This document shows, piece after piece, positions 26,050-33,882 of a stretch of 64,000 nucleotides of DNA. Source of the DNA: Maliibacterium massiliense (GTDB taxonomy: Bacteria > Bacillota > Clostridia > Christensenellales > Maliibacteriaceae). Location of the stretch: contig NZ_LR026983.1 of assembly GCF_900604345.1 (NCBI RefSeq), positions 496,001 through 560,000 of the forward strand, read 5' to 3'. The stretch's first letter is position 1; each line of letters starts with the position of its first letter. The translations under genes and the position numbers were made by a program. The notes below the pieces were generated by a model. It worked only from the letters and a program-made list of their open reading frames with translations. It was not told the DNA's origin and searched no databases.

Positions 26050-26547
26050 TTATTTCAGGTGCTTGGCTTCCGCCTGTTCCAGCAGCGCGCGGCCGCCGGT
26101 GGAGGCATCGTACGCGGTGGTCATGAAGGACCACACCATCTCCGCGGCAAGACCCAAGCCCGTCACACGGCCGCCCATGGACAGGACGTTGACGTCCAGC
26201 GTCTGGCGCGCGATGCGCACCTGCTCCATGCAATCGCAGCGCGCCGCATACACGCCGGGCACCTTGCCCGCCGCCATGCTGATGCCGATGCCCGTGCCGC
26301 AGAACACGATGCCGCACTGGGCCTGGCCGCTGCGCACTGCCTCGGCCACCTGCTGGGCGTAGACGGGATAATCGCCGGGGGCCACCTCGTCCATGCCGTA
26401 GTTGATGTACGGAACGTTGTACATGTCGAAATAATCCATGATGCGACCTTTGAGCTCACTGCCCGCGCCATCGGCGCCCAGCGCCACCGGGCCGGTGAAT
26501 ACCAGGTTTTCCAGCGGGCGTACACCCATTCGATCAATCGTTTCCAT
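26050..26547 (-). CDS. LacB-like subunit of a RpiB/LacAB family sugar-phosphate isomerase
   Basis: The 165-residue protein starts METIDRMGVRPLENLVFTG with a 20-residue extension before the fold begins at 'VALGADGAGSELKG'. It retains the catalytic Cys in 'GIVFCGTGIGISMAAGKVPG' but the His-Asn pair is missing: the segment reads 'ARQTLDVNVLSMGG'. This is the mirror image of the LacA-like partner, so the two probably form composite active sites in a heteromer. GGAGG lies 10 bases before the ATG. Confidence 0.82.
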   Translation of the reverse strand: METIDRMGVRPLENLVFTGPVALGADGAGSELKGRIMDYFDMYNVPYINYGMDEVAPGDYPVYAQQVAEAVRSGQAQCGIVFCGTGIGISMAAGKVPGVYAARCDCMEQVRIARQTLDVNVLSMGGRVTGLGLAAEMVWSFMTTAYDASTGGRALLEQAEAKHLK

Positions 26548-26613
26548 GTCGTTACATCCTCCTTGCGGTATTTGGGAAATGCTCCTTGATGTACGTGAAC
26601 ACACACTAGCTGT

Positions 26614-26642
26614 ATTATATGATACTTTCAGATGCAATACAA
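26614..26642 (-). promoter_or_regulatory. Predicted sigma-A promoter of the LacB/LacA-like pair
   Basis: On the minus strand TTGTAT (26642-26637) and TATAAT (26619-26614) are 17 bases apart; the start would be near 26607, 60 bases before the LacB-like ATG. Confidence 0.6.
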
Positions 26643-26647
26643 TCAAG

Positions 26648-26681
26648 CGGGGGCGCGTTTCATGAAAGAAGCGCGCCCCCG
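26648..26681. terminator. Strong hairpin between tsaC and the LacB-like gene
   Basis: CGGGGGCGCG and CGCGCCCCCG flank a 14-base loop. Only a weak T-rich tail follows on the minus strand (CTTGATT), so it is a likely but imperfect terminator for the tsaC transcript. Confidence 0.55.
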
Positions 26682-26708
26682 TTTTCAAGTGTATTCGTCT
26701 ATGCCCGT

Positions 26709-27761
26709 TCAGATTGTATCCGCAGTCTCCTGGTGGAACCCCGCCGCACGCAGCAGCCGGTTCATTACCGCAAGCCCCATGTCCGCCACGTCCGTAGCCT
26801 CGCACAGCACCACGTCCGCCCCAAGCGCGTCGGCATGGCGCAGCGCGGAAAACAGGTGCCGGGCCACACTCTCCAGCTGCGCGCGCGTCCCCCAGACGTG
26901 GGCCTCGTAGCCCGCGTAGGCGGGCGCAGTCTCGCTGGTGCAAAAGATCAGCACCCGCTTGCCCACGCCTGCAAGCGCGTCATAGCGCCGCTTGATGTGC
27001 GCCTCCACCGCCTCGGGCTGGCCGGATACCACGATCACCTCGGCCTGGGGGGCGTAGTGGGTGTACTTCATGCCCGGCGAGGCCGCCTTGAGATGCGCAA
27101 GCGGCGCAAGCACCGCTTTATGCACGGATACGTCCCCCACCGCGCGCTGCAGCATCTCGCGCGTCACCCCGCCCGGGCGCAGGATCACCGGAATGCGTTT
27201 TGTCATATCCAGCACCGTGGATTCCACGCCCACGCTGCAGGGACCGCCGTCCAGGATCATGGGGATGCGCCCCTGCATATCCGCATACACCGTAGCCGCG
27301 TCGGTGGGGCTGGGCCTGCCTGAAAGGTTGGCCGAGGGCGCGGCGATGGGCACGCCCGCCTGCTCGATCAGTGCACGCGCCGCTTCCAGCGCGGGCATAC
27401 GCACCCCCACCGTGTCCAGCCCCGCGCTCACCGCATCGGGGATGCTATCCGCTTTGGGCAGCACCAGCGTCAGCGGGCCGGGCCAAAACAGCCGCATCAG
27501 GCATCGAGCCTTGTCGCTGATGGCGCGGCACAGCGCGTCCACCTGGCTGGCCGCAGCAATGTGCACGATCAGCGGGTTGTCCGCAGGGCGCCCCTTGGCC
27601 GCGAATATTTTGCTGACGGCCCGCCCGTCCAGCGCGTTTGCGCCCAGGCCGTACACCGTCTCTGTGGGAAAGCCCACCAGCTCCCCAGCGCGGATGAGCG
27701 CCGCCGCCTGCGCAAGCGCGTCCGCATCATCCGCCGGAGCCACGATGGTTTGATAGCGCAT
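26709..27761 (-). CDS. tsaC: L-threonylcarbamoyladenylate synthase (Sua5/YwlC type)
   Basis: The 350-residue protein makes threonylcarbamoyl-AMP for the t6A modification of tRNAs that read ANN codons. The YrdC domain (about 10-200) shows 'GFPTETVYGLGANAL', 'KGRPADNPLIVHIA' and 'SANLSGRPSPTDA'; a Sua5-specific C-terminal domain (about 215-350) follows. Its ATG lies one base after the prfA stop and uses an AGGAGG within prfA, so the genes are coupled. Confidence 0.96.
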   Translation of the reverse strand: MRYQTIVAPADDADALAQAAALIRAGELVGFPTETVYGLGANALDGRAVSKIFAAKGRPADNPLIVHIAAASQVDALCRAISDKARCLMRLFWPGPLTLVLPKADSIPDAVSAGLDTVGVRMPALEAARALIEQAGVPIAAPSANLSGRPSPTDAATVYADMQGRIPMILDGGPCSVGVESTVLDMTKRIPVILRPGGVTREMLQRAVGDVSVHKAVLAPLAHLKAASPGMKYTHYAPQAEVIVVSGQPEAVEAHIKRRYDALAGVGKRVLIFCTSETAPAYAGYEAHVWGTRAQLESVARHLFSALRHADALGADVVLCEATDVADMGLAVMNRLLRAAGFHQETADTI

Positions 27762-27762
27762 G

Positions 27763-28842
27763 CTACTTTTCCTCCTGCTGCAGCGCCTCTAGGCGCGCCG
27801 CCTGCTCGGCCATGATCAGCGCCTCGATCATCTCGTCCATATCCCCATCCAGAAAGCTTTCCAGCTGGTAGAGCGTCAGGTTGATGCGGTGGTCGCTCAC
27901 GCGGTTCTGCGGGAAATTGTAGGTGCGGATGCGCTCGCTGCGGTCCCCCGTGCCCACCTGCGCACGGCGGTTTTCCGAGTATGCGCTGGCGCGCTGCTGC
28001 TCATAAAAATCGTAGAGGCGGCTCTTGAGCACGCGCATGGCCTGCTCCCTGTTTTTGATCTGGGATCGCTCGTTCTGGCAGGATACCACGATGCCCGTGG
28101 GCAGATGGGTGATGCGGATGGCCGACTCGGTCTTGTTGACGTGCTGGCCCCCCGCGCCGCCGGAGCGGTAGGTATCGATCTTCAGATCGTTCGGGTCGAT
28201 GACGATCTGCACATCCTGCACCTCGGGCAGCACCGCCACGGTGGCGGCCGAGGTATGGATGCGGCCGCCCGACTCGGTGCTGGGCACGCGCTGCACGCGG
28301 TGCGCGCCGCTCTCAAACTTCAGGCGGGAATAGGCCCCGCGCCCAGAGACGAGCAGCGTGGCCTCCTTGACTCCCCCCAGTTCCGTCTCGCTTATATCCA
28401 CGATCTGTATCTGCCACAGGTGGCGCTCGGCGTAGCGGGTGTACATGCGCAGCAGGTCCATGCCAAAGAGGGCCGCCTCCTCCCCGCCGGTGCCCGCGCG
28501 GATCTCCAGCACCACGTTCTTCTCATCGTTGGGGTCTTTGGGCAGCAGCAGGCGCTTGAGGTTTTCCTCTAGGTCGGGCAACGCGGACTGCGCCTGCTCG
28601 TATTCCTCCTGCGCGAGCGCGCGCAGCTCGATATCCTCCCCCTGCATCAGCGCATGCGCCTCGTCGCGGGTCTGCATGCATGCCCGCAGCGCGCCCGCCG
28701 CGTCCATAACCTCCTGCAGGCCCGCGTGCTCGCGCATCAGATCGCGCCAGCGCTCCTGATCGGCGATCACATCCGCATCGGCGATCAGCGCAGAGACCGC
28801 GGCGTAGCGTTTCTCCAGTTCAACAAGTTTATCCAGCAACAT
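27763..28842 (-). CDS. prfA: Peptide chain release factor 1
   Basis: The 359-residue factor reads UAA and UAG stops. The GGQ motif is in 'SGGAGGQHVNKTESAIR', and the codon-reading region is typical of RF1. The start at 28842 (MLLDKLVELE) is chosen because GGAGG lies 6 bases before it; an ATG two codons earlier would abut the site. It overlaps the end of prmC by 14 bases; PrmC methylates the Gln of GGQ, so the pair is functional as well as linked. Confidence 0.97.
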   Translation of the reverse strand: MLLDKLVELEKRYAAVSALIADADVIADQERWRDLMREHAGLQEVMDAAGALRACMQTRDEAHALMQGEDIELRALAQEEYEQAQSALPDLEENLKRLLLPKDPNDEKNVVLEIRAGTGGEEAALFGMDLLRMYTRYAERHLWQIQIVDISETELGGVKEATLLVSGRGAYSRLKFESGAHRVQRVPSTESGGRIHTSAATVAVLPEVQDVQIVIDPNDLKIDTYRSGGAGGQHVNKTESAIRITHLPTGIVVSCQNERSQIKNREQAMRVLKSRLYDFYEQQRASAYSENRRAQVGTGDRSERIRTYNFPQNRVSDHRINLTLYQLESFLDGDMDEMIEALIMAEQAARLEALQQEEK

Positions 28843-29710
28843 GTTCATCCTCCGCTTGGTTTGTCGCCTCCAGCATGCGCGCCACGCCCTGCATATCGCG
28901 GTATGCGCGCACATGGGCAAAATGCGGGGCAAGCAGCGCGGCCACAGCGTCCGCCTGGCCTGCGCCCACCTCCAGCAGCAGCGTGCCCCAGGGCGCAAGA
29001 AACGCCGGCGCCCCCTGTGCGATGCGCCGGTAGAAGTCCAGCCCGTCCGCCCCACCGTCCAGCGCCATACGCGGCTCAAAATCCCGCACCTCGCGCTGCA
29101 GGGCGTCCAGCTGCGCCTGTGGAATGTAGGGGGGATTGCTCACGATCACGCCGTACCTGCGCGCGGGCAGCGCCTGCCACAGGTCCCCCTGATAAAAGTG
29201 CACGCGCCCCGCAAGGCCCAGCAGGCGCGCGTTTTCCCGCGCCACGCAGAGCGCCGCATCGGAAATATCCGCGGCGTCCACCTGCGCGCGGGCGACGCCC
29301 CGCGCAAGGCCCAGCGCAAGCGCGCCGGAGCCCGTGCACAAATCCAGCGCAAGCGGGCAATCCTCTTTCACCTGCGCGAGGCGCGCAACCGCGCGCAGGC
29401 AAAGCTCCTCTGTCTCGGGACGGGGAATGAGCACCCCCGGCGCCACGCGCAGCGTCATATCCAAAAAGGCCTGGCTGCCCACGATATACTGCCAGGGCTC
29501 CCCCCGAAGGCGCCGCGCCGCCAGCGCACGCGCCTGCGACAGCCGGTCCGCGTCCACCTCCCGCCGGGCATGCAGCGCCAGCTCCAGCGGAGGCAGGCCG
29601 CACACGTGCGCGACGATCAGCCGCGCCTGGCGGACGTGCTCCGGCACGCCGCCCCGCGCAAGCGCGGCCTCCAGCTCACAGCGCAGCGCCTGTATGGTCA
29701 TGTGTCCCAT
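28829..29710 (-). CDS. prmC: Release factor glutamine N5-methyltransferase
   Basis: The 293-residue enzyme methylates the GGQ Gln of release factors with SAM. The SAM site 'LDLCTGSGALALGLA' and catalytic 'VSNPPYIP' are present, as is the N-terminal helical domain with 'RRLRGEPWQYIVG'. Two in-frame ATGs (29710 and 29701) are possible. The start lies inside the end of the DUF1385 gene, and the end overlaps prfA. Confidence 0.95.
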   Translation of the reverse strand: MGHMTIQALRCELEAALARGGVPEHVRQARLIVAHVCGLPPLELALHARREVDADRLSQARALAARRLRGEPWQYIVGSQAFLDMTLRVAPGVLIPRPETEELCLRAVARLAQVKEDCPLALDLCTGSGALALGLARGVARAQVDAADISDAALCVARENARLLGLAGRVHFYQGDLWQALPARRYGVIVSNPPYIPQAQLDALQREVRDFEPRMALDGGADGLDFYRRIAQGAPAFLAPWGTLLLEVGAGQADAVAALLAPHFAHVRAYRDMQGVARMLEATNQAEDEHVAG

Positions 29711-30989
29711 CCGCTTTCGAGGCGTCTGTTTCCGGCGCTTCCCTCAAAGCCTCCCCAGCGGCCTGCTGTGTGGCACCCGGCGCGTTTGCCGCATCCGTCT
29801 TTTGCGACGGACAGGACGCTTGGGGGGACGTCCCCGCCGCTGCCCGCGCCCCTTGCGCGGGCATGGATGCTTCCTGTTCGGCCTGCGCCCCGCTTAGGGA
29901 TGTGCCCGTCTCCGCGTCTGACGGCGCGTCCGCTTCCTCCACAGGTGCGAGCTGCGCATCCATTTCATCTTGCGGCGCGGGCGTTCCTTCTGCGGGCGAT
30001 TGGGGCGCGCGCGCTGCGCGCAACGCCGCCGCGCGGGCCGCCGCCTCTTCCAGCGCCGCCTGTTTTTTTGCCTCTGCCTCCGCCGCGTCCATGCGCTGCA
30101 CTGCCTCAAAGGAGGCGATGGCCACCTGCAGCATGCCCTCGTCCGGCTCGCGGGTAGTAAAGCGCTGCATCCACATGCCCGGCACGCGCAGCGCGCGGGC
30201 CAGCTTGCCCTCGCTCTTTGCAAGCGCTTTGAGGCACTCGTAGGAGACGCCCGCCACCACCGGCAGCAGCGCGATGCGGCTGAGCACACGCAGCCACAGC
30301 GATGTGATCGTGCCCAGGCACGTGAACACCGCCACGCTGATGATCATGATCAAAAACAGGAAGCTGGTGCCGCAGCGCGGGTGCAGGCGGGAGCTTTTGC
30401 CCGCATTTTCCACCGTCAGCGGCAGGTCGTGCTCATAGCAGTTGATCACCTTGTGCTCCGCGCCGTGGTAAGCCAGCAGGCGCTGGATGTCCTTCATGCG
30501 CGAGATGGCCCAAAGATAGAGCACAAAGATCAGCAGACGCACCGCGCCTTCGATGAGATTGATCACCATCGGCTGGCTGATCCACTGCTGCAGCAGGCGC
30601 ACCACAAGGGAGGGCACCACGATAAACAGGCCGATAGCCAGCACCACCGCCAGCACCACTGCAAAGGGCGTGGCGATGTCCATGATATCCTTGCCCGTCT
30701 TTTTGGCGAGCCATTTTTCAAAGCGGGAGGGTTCCTCCTCCTGCATGCCCGCCATATCCATCGAGGTGGTGAGCACCCGCACGCCCAGGCCCATCATATC
30801 CACCATGTTCACCGCGCCGCGCACAATGGGCACGCGCAGGGCTTTTTTCTTTTCGGCCAGGGGCTTGAGCGACTCCTCATGCAGCGCGATATCCCCTTTT
30901 TCCGTCCGCACGGCGATGGCCATGTTGTGGGAGGACTTCATCATGACGCCCTCCAAAACGGCCTGCCCGCCAATACTGCTTTTTTTCAT
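29676..30989 (-). CDS. DUF1385 membrane protein with long disordered C-terminal tail
   Basis: Residues 1-310 match DUF1385 (YqhQ-like): 'IGGQAVLEGVMMKS', 'RGAVNMVDMMGLG', 'YHGAEHKVINCYE' and 'RLHPRCGTSF', with several membrane helices. The function of the family is not known. The last 125 residues are Ala/Pro/Glu/Gln-rich and disordered, which is unusual since family members usually end near residue 310. In many Clostridia the gene also precedes prmC-prfA. Confidence 0.88.
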   Translation of the reverse strand: MKKSSIGGQAVLEGVMMKSSHNMAIAVRTEKGDIALHEESLKPLAEKKKALRVPIVRGAVNMVDMMGLGVRVLTTSMDMAGMQEEEPSRFEKWLAKKTGKDIMDIATPFAVVLAVVLAIGLFIVVPSLVVRLLQQWISQPMVINLIEGAVRLLIFVLYLWAISRMKDIQRLLAYHGAEHKVINCYEHDLPLTVENAGKSSRLHPRCGTSFLFLIMIISVAVFTCLGTITSLWLRVLSRIALLPVVAGVSYECLKALAKSEGKLARALRVPGMWMQRFTTREPDEGMLQVAIASFEAVQRMDAAEAEAKKQAALEEAAARAAALRAARAPQSPAEGTPAPQDEMDAQLAPVEEADAPSDAETGTSLSGAQAEQEASMPAQGARAAAGTSPQASCPSQKTDAANAPGATQQAAGEALREAPETDASKADGTHDHTGAAL

Positions 30990-31015
30990 AGGCTACCTCT
31001 TGCCCCGCAAACGGG

Positions 31016-31061
31016 GAAAAAAGAAAATACAGATCAGACACAAGCGGCCGACCTGTATTTT
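31016..31061 (-). terminator. Terminator of rpmE
   Basis: AAAATACAG and CTGTATTTT arms enclose a 20-base loop and are followed on the minus strand by CTTTTTT. Confidence 0.75.
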
Positions 31062-31076
31062 GGCTTTGCTTTTTGA

Positions 31077-31274
31077 TTACATGCCATAACGCTTTTTGAA
31101 GCGATCGACACGGCCGCCGGAATCAATCAACTTCTGGCGACCGGTGTAGAAGGGATGGCATTTGGAGCAAATTTCAACATTCATATCCTTCTTAACCGAA
31201 CCCGTCGTGAAGGTTGCGCCGCAGGCGCAGCGAACCGTGCACGCCCCATAATTGGGATGGATATCTTTTTTCAT
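31077..31274 (-). CDS. rpmE: Ribosomal protein L31 (zinc-binding type)
   Basis: The 65-residue protein starts [19 protein letters not shown]. Cys at 16, 18, 36 and 39 ('RCACG', '[10 protein letters not shown]') make the zinc ribbon of the C+ form. '[11 protein letters not shown]' is the usual C-terminus. GAGGTG precedes the ATG. It has its own promoter just after rho and its own terminator. Confidence 0.98.
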   Translation of the reverse strand: MKKDIHPNYGACTVRCACGATFTTGSVKKDMNVEICSKCHPFYTGRQKLIDSGGRVDRFKKRYGM

Positions 31275-31352
31275 GCGTCTCACCTCTTTATCGCAGCATT
31301 GCTTGGTGCCGATGCCGCGCAAGATGCAATGCGGGCAAAATCGTGCATGTAT

Positions 31353-31380
31353 ATTATAGCATGGCGCGACGGAAAAGCAA
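31353..31380 (-). promoter_or_regulatory. Predicted sigma-A promoter of rpmE
   Basis: On the minus strand TTGCTT (31380-31375), 16 bases, then TATAAT (31358-31353) with an upstream TGC extended -10. It lies directly after the rho stop. Confidence 0.65.
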
Positions 31381-31387
31381 TGCCTTT

Positions 31388-33463
31388 TTATCGATTTCGG
31401 TTGCCTATATCGCCAGAGCGTCCAGCGCGCAGGGCGTTCTGTTTCTCCCACAGGCCCAGCCAATCCTTGAGGCGGTCAAAGAATGCCTTGTTATCCGGCG
31501 CCTTGAGCAGCATGTCGATCATGGTCTCCATCGCGTCGTCCGCATTTGCGCTGGAGAGGATCTTGCGGATGCTCCAGATGCCGGCAAGCTCCTCTTCCGA
31601 AAGGAGCATCTCCTCGTGGCGGGTGCCCGACTTCATCAGGTTGATCGCAGGGAAGATCCGTTTTTCGGAAAGCTTGCGGTCCAGGTGCACCTCCATGTTG
31701 CCCGTGCCCTTGAACTCCTCGTAAATCACCTCATCTAAGCGGCTGCCCGTCTCGATGAGCGCGGTGGCGATGATGGTGAGGCTGCCGCCGTTTTCAATGT
31801 TGCGCGCCGCGCCGAAGAACCACTTGGGCTTGTGCAGCGCACCCGAATCCAGGCCACCGGAGAGGATGCGCCCGGTGGAAGGCACCGTCTGGTTATACGC
31901 CCGCGCAAGGCGGGTGATGGAATCCAGCAGAATCACCACGTCGCGCCCCTGCTCCACCAGCCGGCGCGCGCGCTCCAGCACCATCTCCGATACGCGCACA
32001 TGGCGCTCGGGCAGCTCGTCAAAGGTGGAGTAAACCACCTCGCCGTCGATGCTGCGCTGCATGTCGGTGACTTCCTCGGGCCGCTCGTCGATGAGCAGCA
32101 CCATCAGGTGCACGTCCGGATTGTTGAGCGAGATACTGTTGGCGATCTTTTTTAAGAGGATGGTCTTGCCCGCCTTGGGCGGAGCCACAATCAGCCCGCG
32201 CTGGCCCTTGCCGATGGGCGAGATGATGTCGATCAGGCGCAGGGACACCTCTTGGGGCGTGCCCTTGCGCTCCAGCGTCAGCCGCTCACTGGGGTAGACG
32301 GGCACCAAGTCGTCAAAGTTGGCGCGTCCGCGCACAAGATCGGGCTGCTGACCGTTGACCTCGTCGATATAGAGCAGCGCGCGTCGCTTTTCGCGCGGGC
32401 GCACGGGCGTGGTCTTGCCGCTGACAAAATCGCCTGCGCGCAGCGCAAAGCGGCGGATCTGCGTCATGGACACATACGCGTCCAGCGGCCCGGGGAAGTA
32501 ATTGTTGACGCGCAGAAAACCGTAGCCATCCGGCAGAATTTCCAGCACGCCCTCCACCTGCTCATATTCCGCGCTGTACTCCGCGGGGGCCTGGCCGTCC
32601 TCGCCGAACAGGTCCTGCGGGGTCAGCCCGTCGGGGATGACGGGCGCCTGCGTCTCAGGCGGCGCCCAGGCCATATCCTCATGCTCCTGTTGCAGCTGGG
32701 CGCGCTCCGGGCGAGAGCCGTAGCTTGCGCGCTCCACCCTGCGCGTGGTGTAGCTGCCCCGCTCGCCGGATACCTGCGGGGCATTGTAGCCGCCGCGCGG
32801 CGCATAGCCGCGCTCCGAGATGTTGTAGCTGGCGCGCTCCGGCGCAAAGCCGCCCCGATCGCTGCGCGTGTTAAAGCTGGGGCGTTCGCTTCCCTGCGCG
32901 TGCAGGGGCGCGCCGTGGCCCACGCCCCGCTCCGCCATGCGCGCGCCCTGGCCAAAGCCTGTGCTGCGCGATACAAAGGCGGGGCGGTTCTCGGCGGCAG
33001 GCGCCGCGCCGCGCGGCGCGCTATAGGCGGGCGCGGTGCGCCCGCCAGGCACGCTATGTCCGCCAGGTATGCTGCGCCCGCCTGACGCGCTGCGTCCGCT
33101 AGACGCGCTGCGTCCGCCCAGCGGGCCTGCCTGCGCGATGCGCTCGAGGATGTCTGTGGTCTGCAGCTTTTCAATGCCCTCGTTGGGCTTGCGTGCATCC
33201 TCCTCGTCCTCGGCGGCGTCATCATCGTCCTGCTCCACCTGCGCCGCCTGCTGCGCCATGCGCTCCGCCTTGGGGCGCTGCCCGCGCTTTTTCATTGGAA
33301 TCAGCTCGGGCAGATCGACCTGGTCGCCCACCTTTTCAAAGCGCACGAGCATCTCGTCGATCAATTCCTGTTTTTTAAATTTCTGCGGCATGGTAATGCC
33401 GAGGCTGCGCGCAATGGAGCGCAGTTGCACAACACCGGTTTTTTCCAGTTGTTCTCGATCCAT
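31388..33463 (-). CDS. rho: Transcription termination factor Rho with large disordered insertion
   Basis: The 691-residue hexameric RNA helicase ends transcripts at Rho-dependent sites. Residues 1-45 are the Rho N-terminal helical domain. Residues 50-300 are low in complexity, rich in Gly, Arg, Ser, Tyr and Ala with GGR and RG repeats. The cold-shock RNA-binding domain starts near 303 ('[17 protein letters not shown]'), Walker A 'PPKAGKT' ends at 434, and the ATPase core to the C-terminus is intact. Bacillus Rho has about 430 residues, so the extra length is in the insertion. AAGTGAGG precedes the ATG. Confidence 0.97.
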   Translation of the reverse strand: MDREQLEKTGVVQLRSIARSLGITMPQKFKKQELIDEMLVRFEKVGDQVDLPELIPMKKRGQRPKAERMAQQAAQVEQDDDDAAEDEEDARKPNEGIEKLQTTDILERIAQAGPLGGRSASSGRSASGGRSIPGGHSVPGGRTAPAYSAPRGAAPAAENRPAFVSRSTGFGQGARMAERGVGHGAPLHAQGSERPSFNTRSDRGGFAPERASYNISERGYAPRGGYNAPQVSGERGSYTTRRVERASYGSRPERAQLQQEHEDMAWAPPETQAPVIPDGLTPQDLFGEDGQAPAEYSAEYEQVEGVLEILPDGYGFLRVNNYFPGPLDAYVSMTQIRRFALRAGDFVSGKTTPVRPREKRRALLYIDEVNGQQPDLVRGRANFDDLVPVYPSERLTLERKGTPQEVSLRLIDIISPIGKGQRGLIVAPPKAGKTILLKKIANSISLNNPDVHLMVLLIDERPEEVTDMQRSIDGEVVYSTFDELPERHVRVSEMVLERARRLVEQGRDVVILLDSITRLARAYNQTVPSTGRILSGGLDSGALHKPKWFFGAARNIENGGSLTIIATALIETGSRLDEVIYEEFKGTGNMEVHLDRKLSEKRIFPAINLMKSGTRHEEMLLSEEELAGIWSIRKILSSANADDAMETMIDMLLKAPDNKAFFDRLKDWLGLWEKQNALRAGRSGDIGNRNR

Positions 33464-33757
33464 ATTTCAAAACCTCACTTAAAAGCCAAAGACAAGGGCC
33501 TGCTTGCAAATATCTATGGTAAACATGGGTGCCTGCCACAATCAAATAAAAAGCAAGTCCCATCAGAATGATCGATCCAAGAATTTCGCCCCAAACCATA
33601 TTGTTCAAAGAGCAGATGCTGCATGCGTATGGTTCTTATGTCATATATCTCCTAAGGCTGTCAAATACACAAACGCATCTTCCATCGTCAAATGGAATTG
33701 CTTCAGATGTACTCATAATTGCCACATCAGGGAAAAATATGCGGGCATCTTATCTAT
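33464..33757 (-). promoter_or_regulatory. Long AT-rich leader of rho, with possible short upstream ORFs
   Basis: The roughly 290-base leader between the predicted start and rho is far more AT-rich than its surroundings. It contains a 26-codon ORF (33716-33636, MSTSEAIPFDD...) and, in the same frame after one TAA, an open stretch with a hydrophobic helix (MVWGEILGSIILMG...) that runs across the rho start. Neither has a clear ribosome site. The leader could serve for Rho autoregulation, as known for the rhoL leader of E. coli. Confidence 0.35.
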
Positions 33758-33785
33758 AGTATAAGCATACGGTTTATTCCGTCAA
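33758..33785 (-). promoter_or_regulatory. Predicted sigma-A promoter of rho
   Basis: On the minus strand TTGACG (33785-33780) and TATACT (33763-33758) are 16 bases apart, giving a start near 33751. Confidence 0.6.
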
Positions 33786-33827
33786 GCAAAAGTTTGTGCG
33801 CGCGCTTCACAATATGCAAAAGCGGAT

Positions 33828-33864
33828 AAAAAAACACGCATCAAACGTTTGTCCAATGCGTGTT
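33828..33864 (-). terminator. Terminator of pyrG
   Basis: AACACGCAT and ATGCGTGTT arms with a 14-base loop are followed on the minus strand by a run of seven T. Confidence 0.85.
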
Positions 33865-33882
33865 CGGGCATCCACTTGCGTA

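Noticed and set aside
33504..33764. An 86-codon plus-strand frame in the rho leader
   Set aside because: It has no ribosome site or recognisable feature and lies opposite the rho leader.
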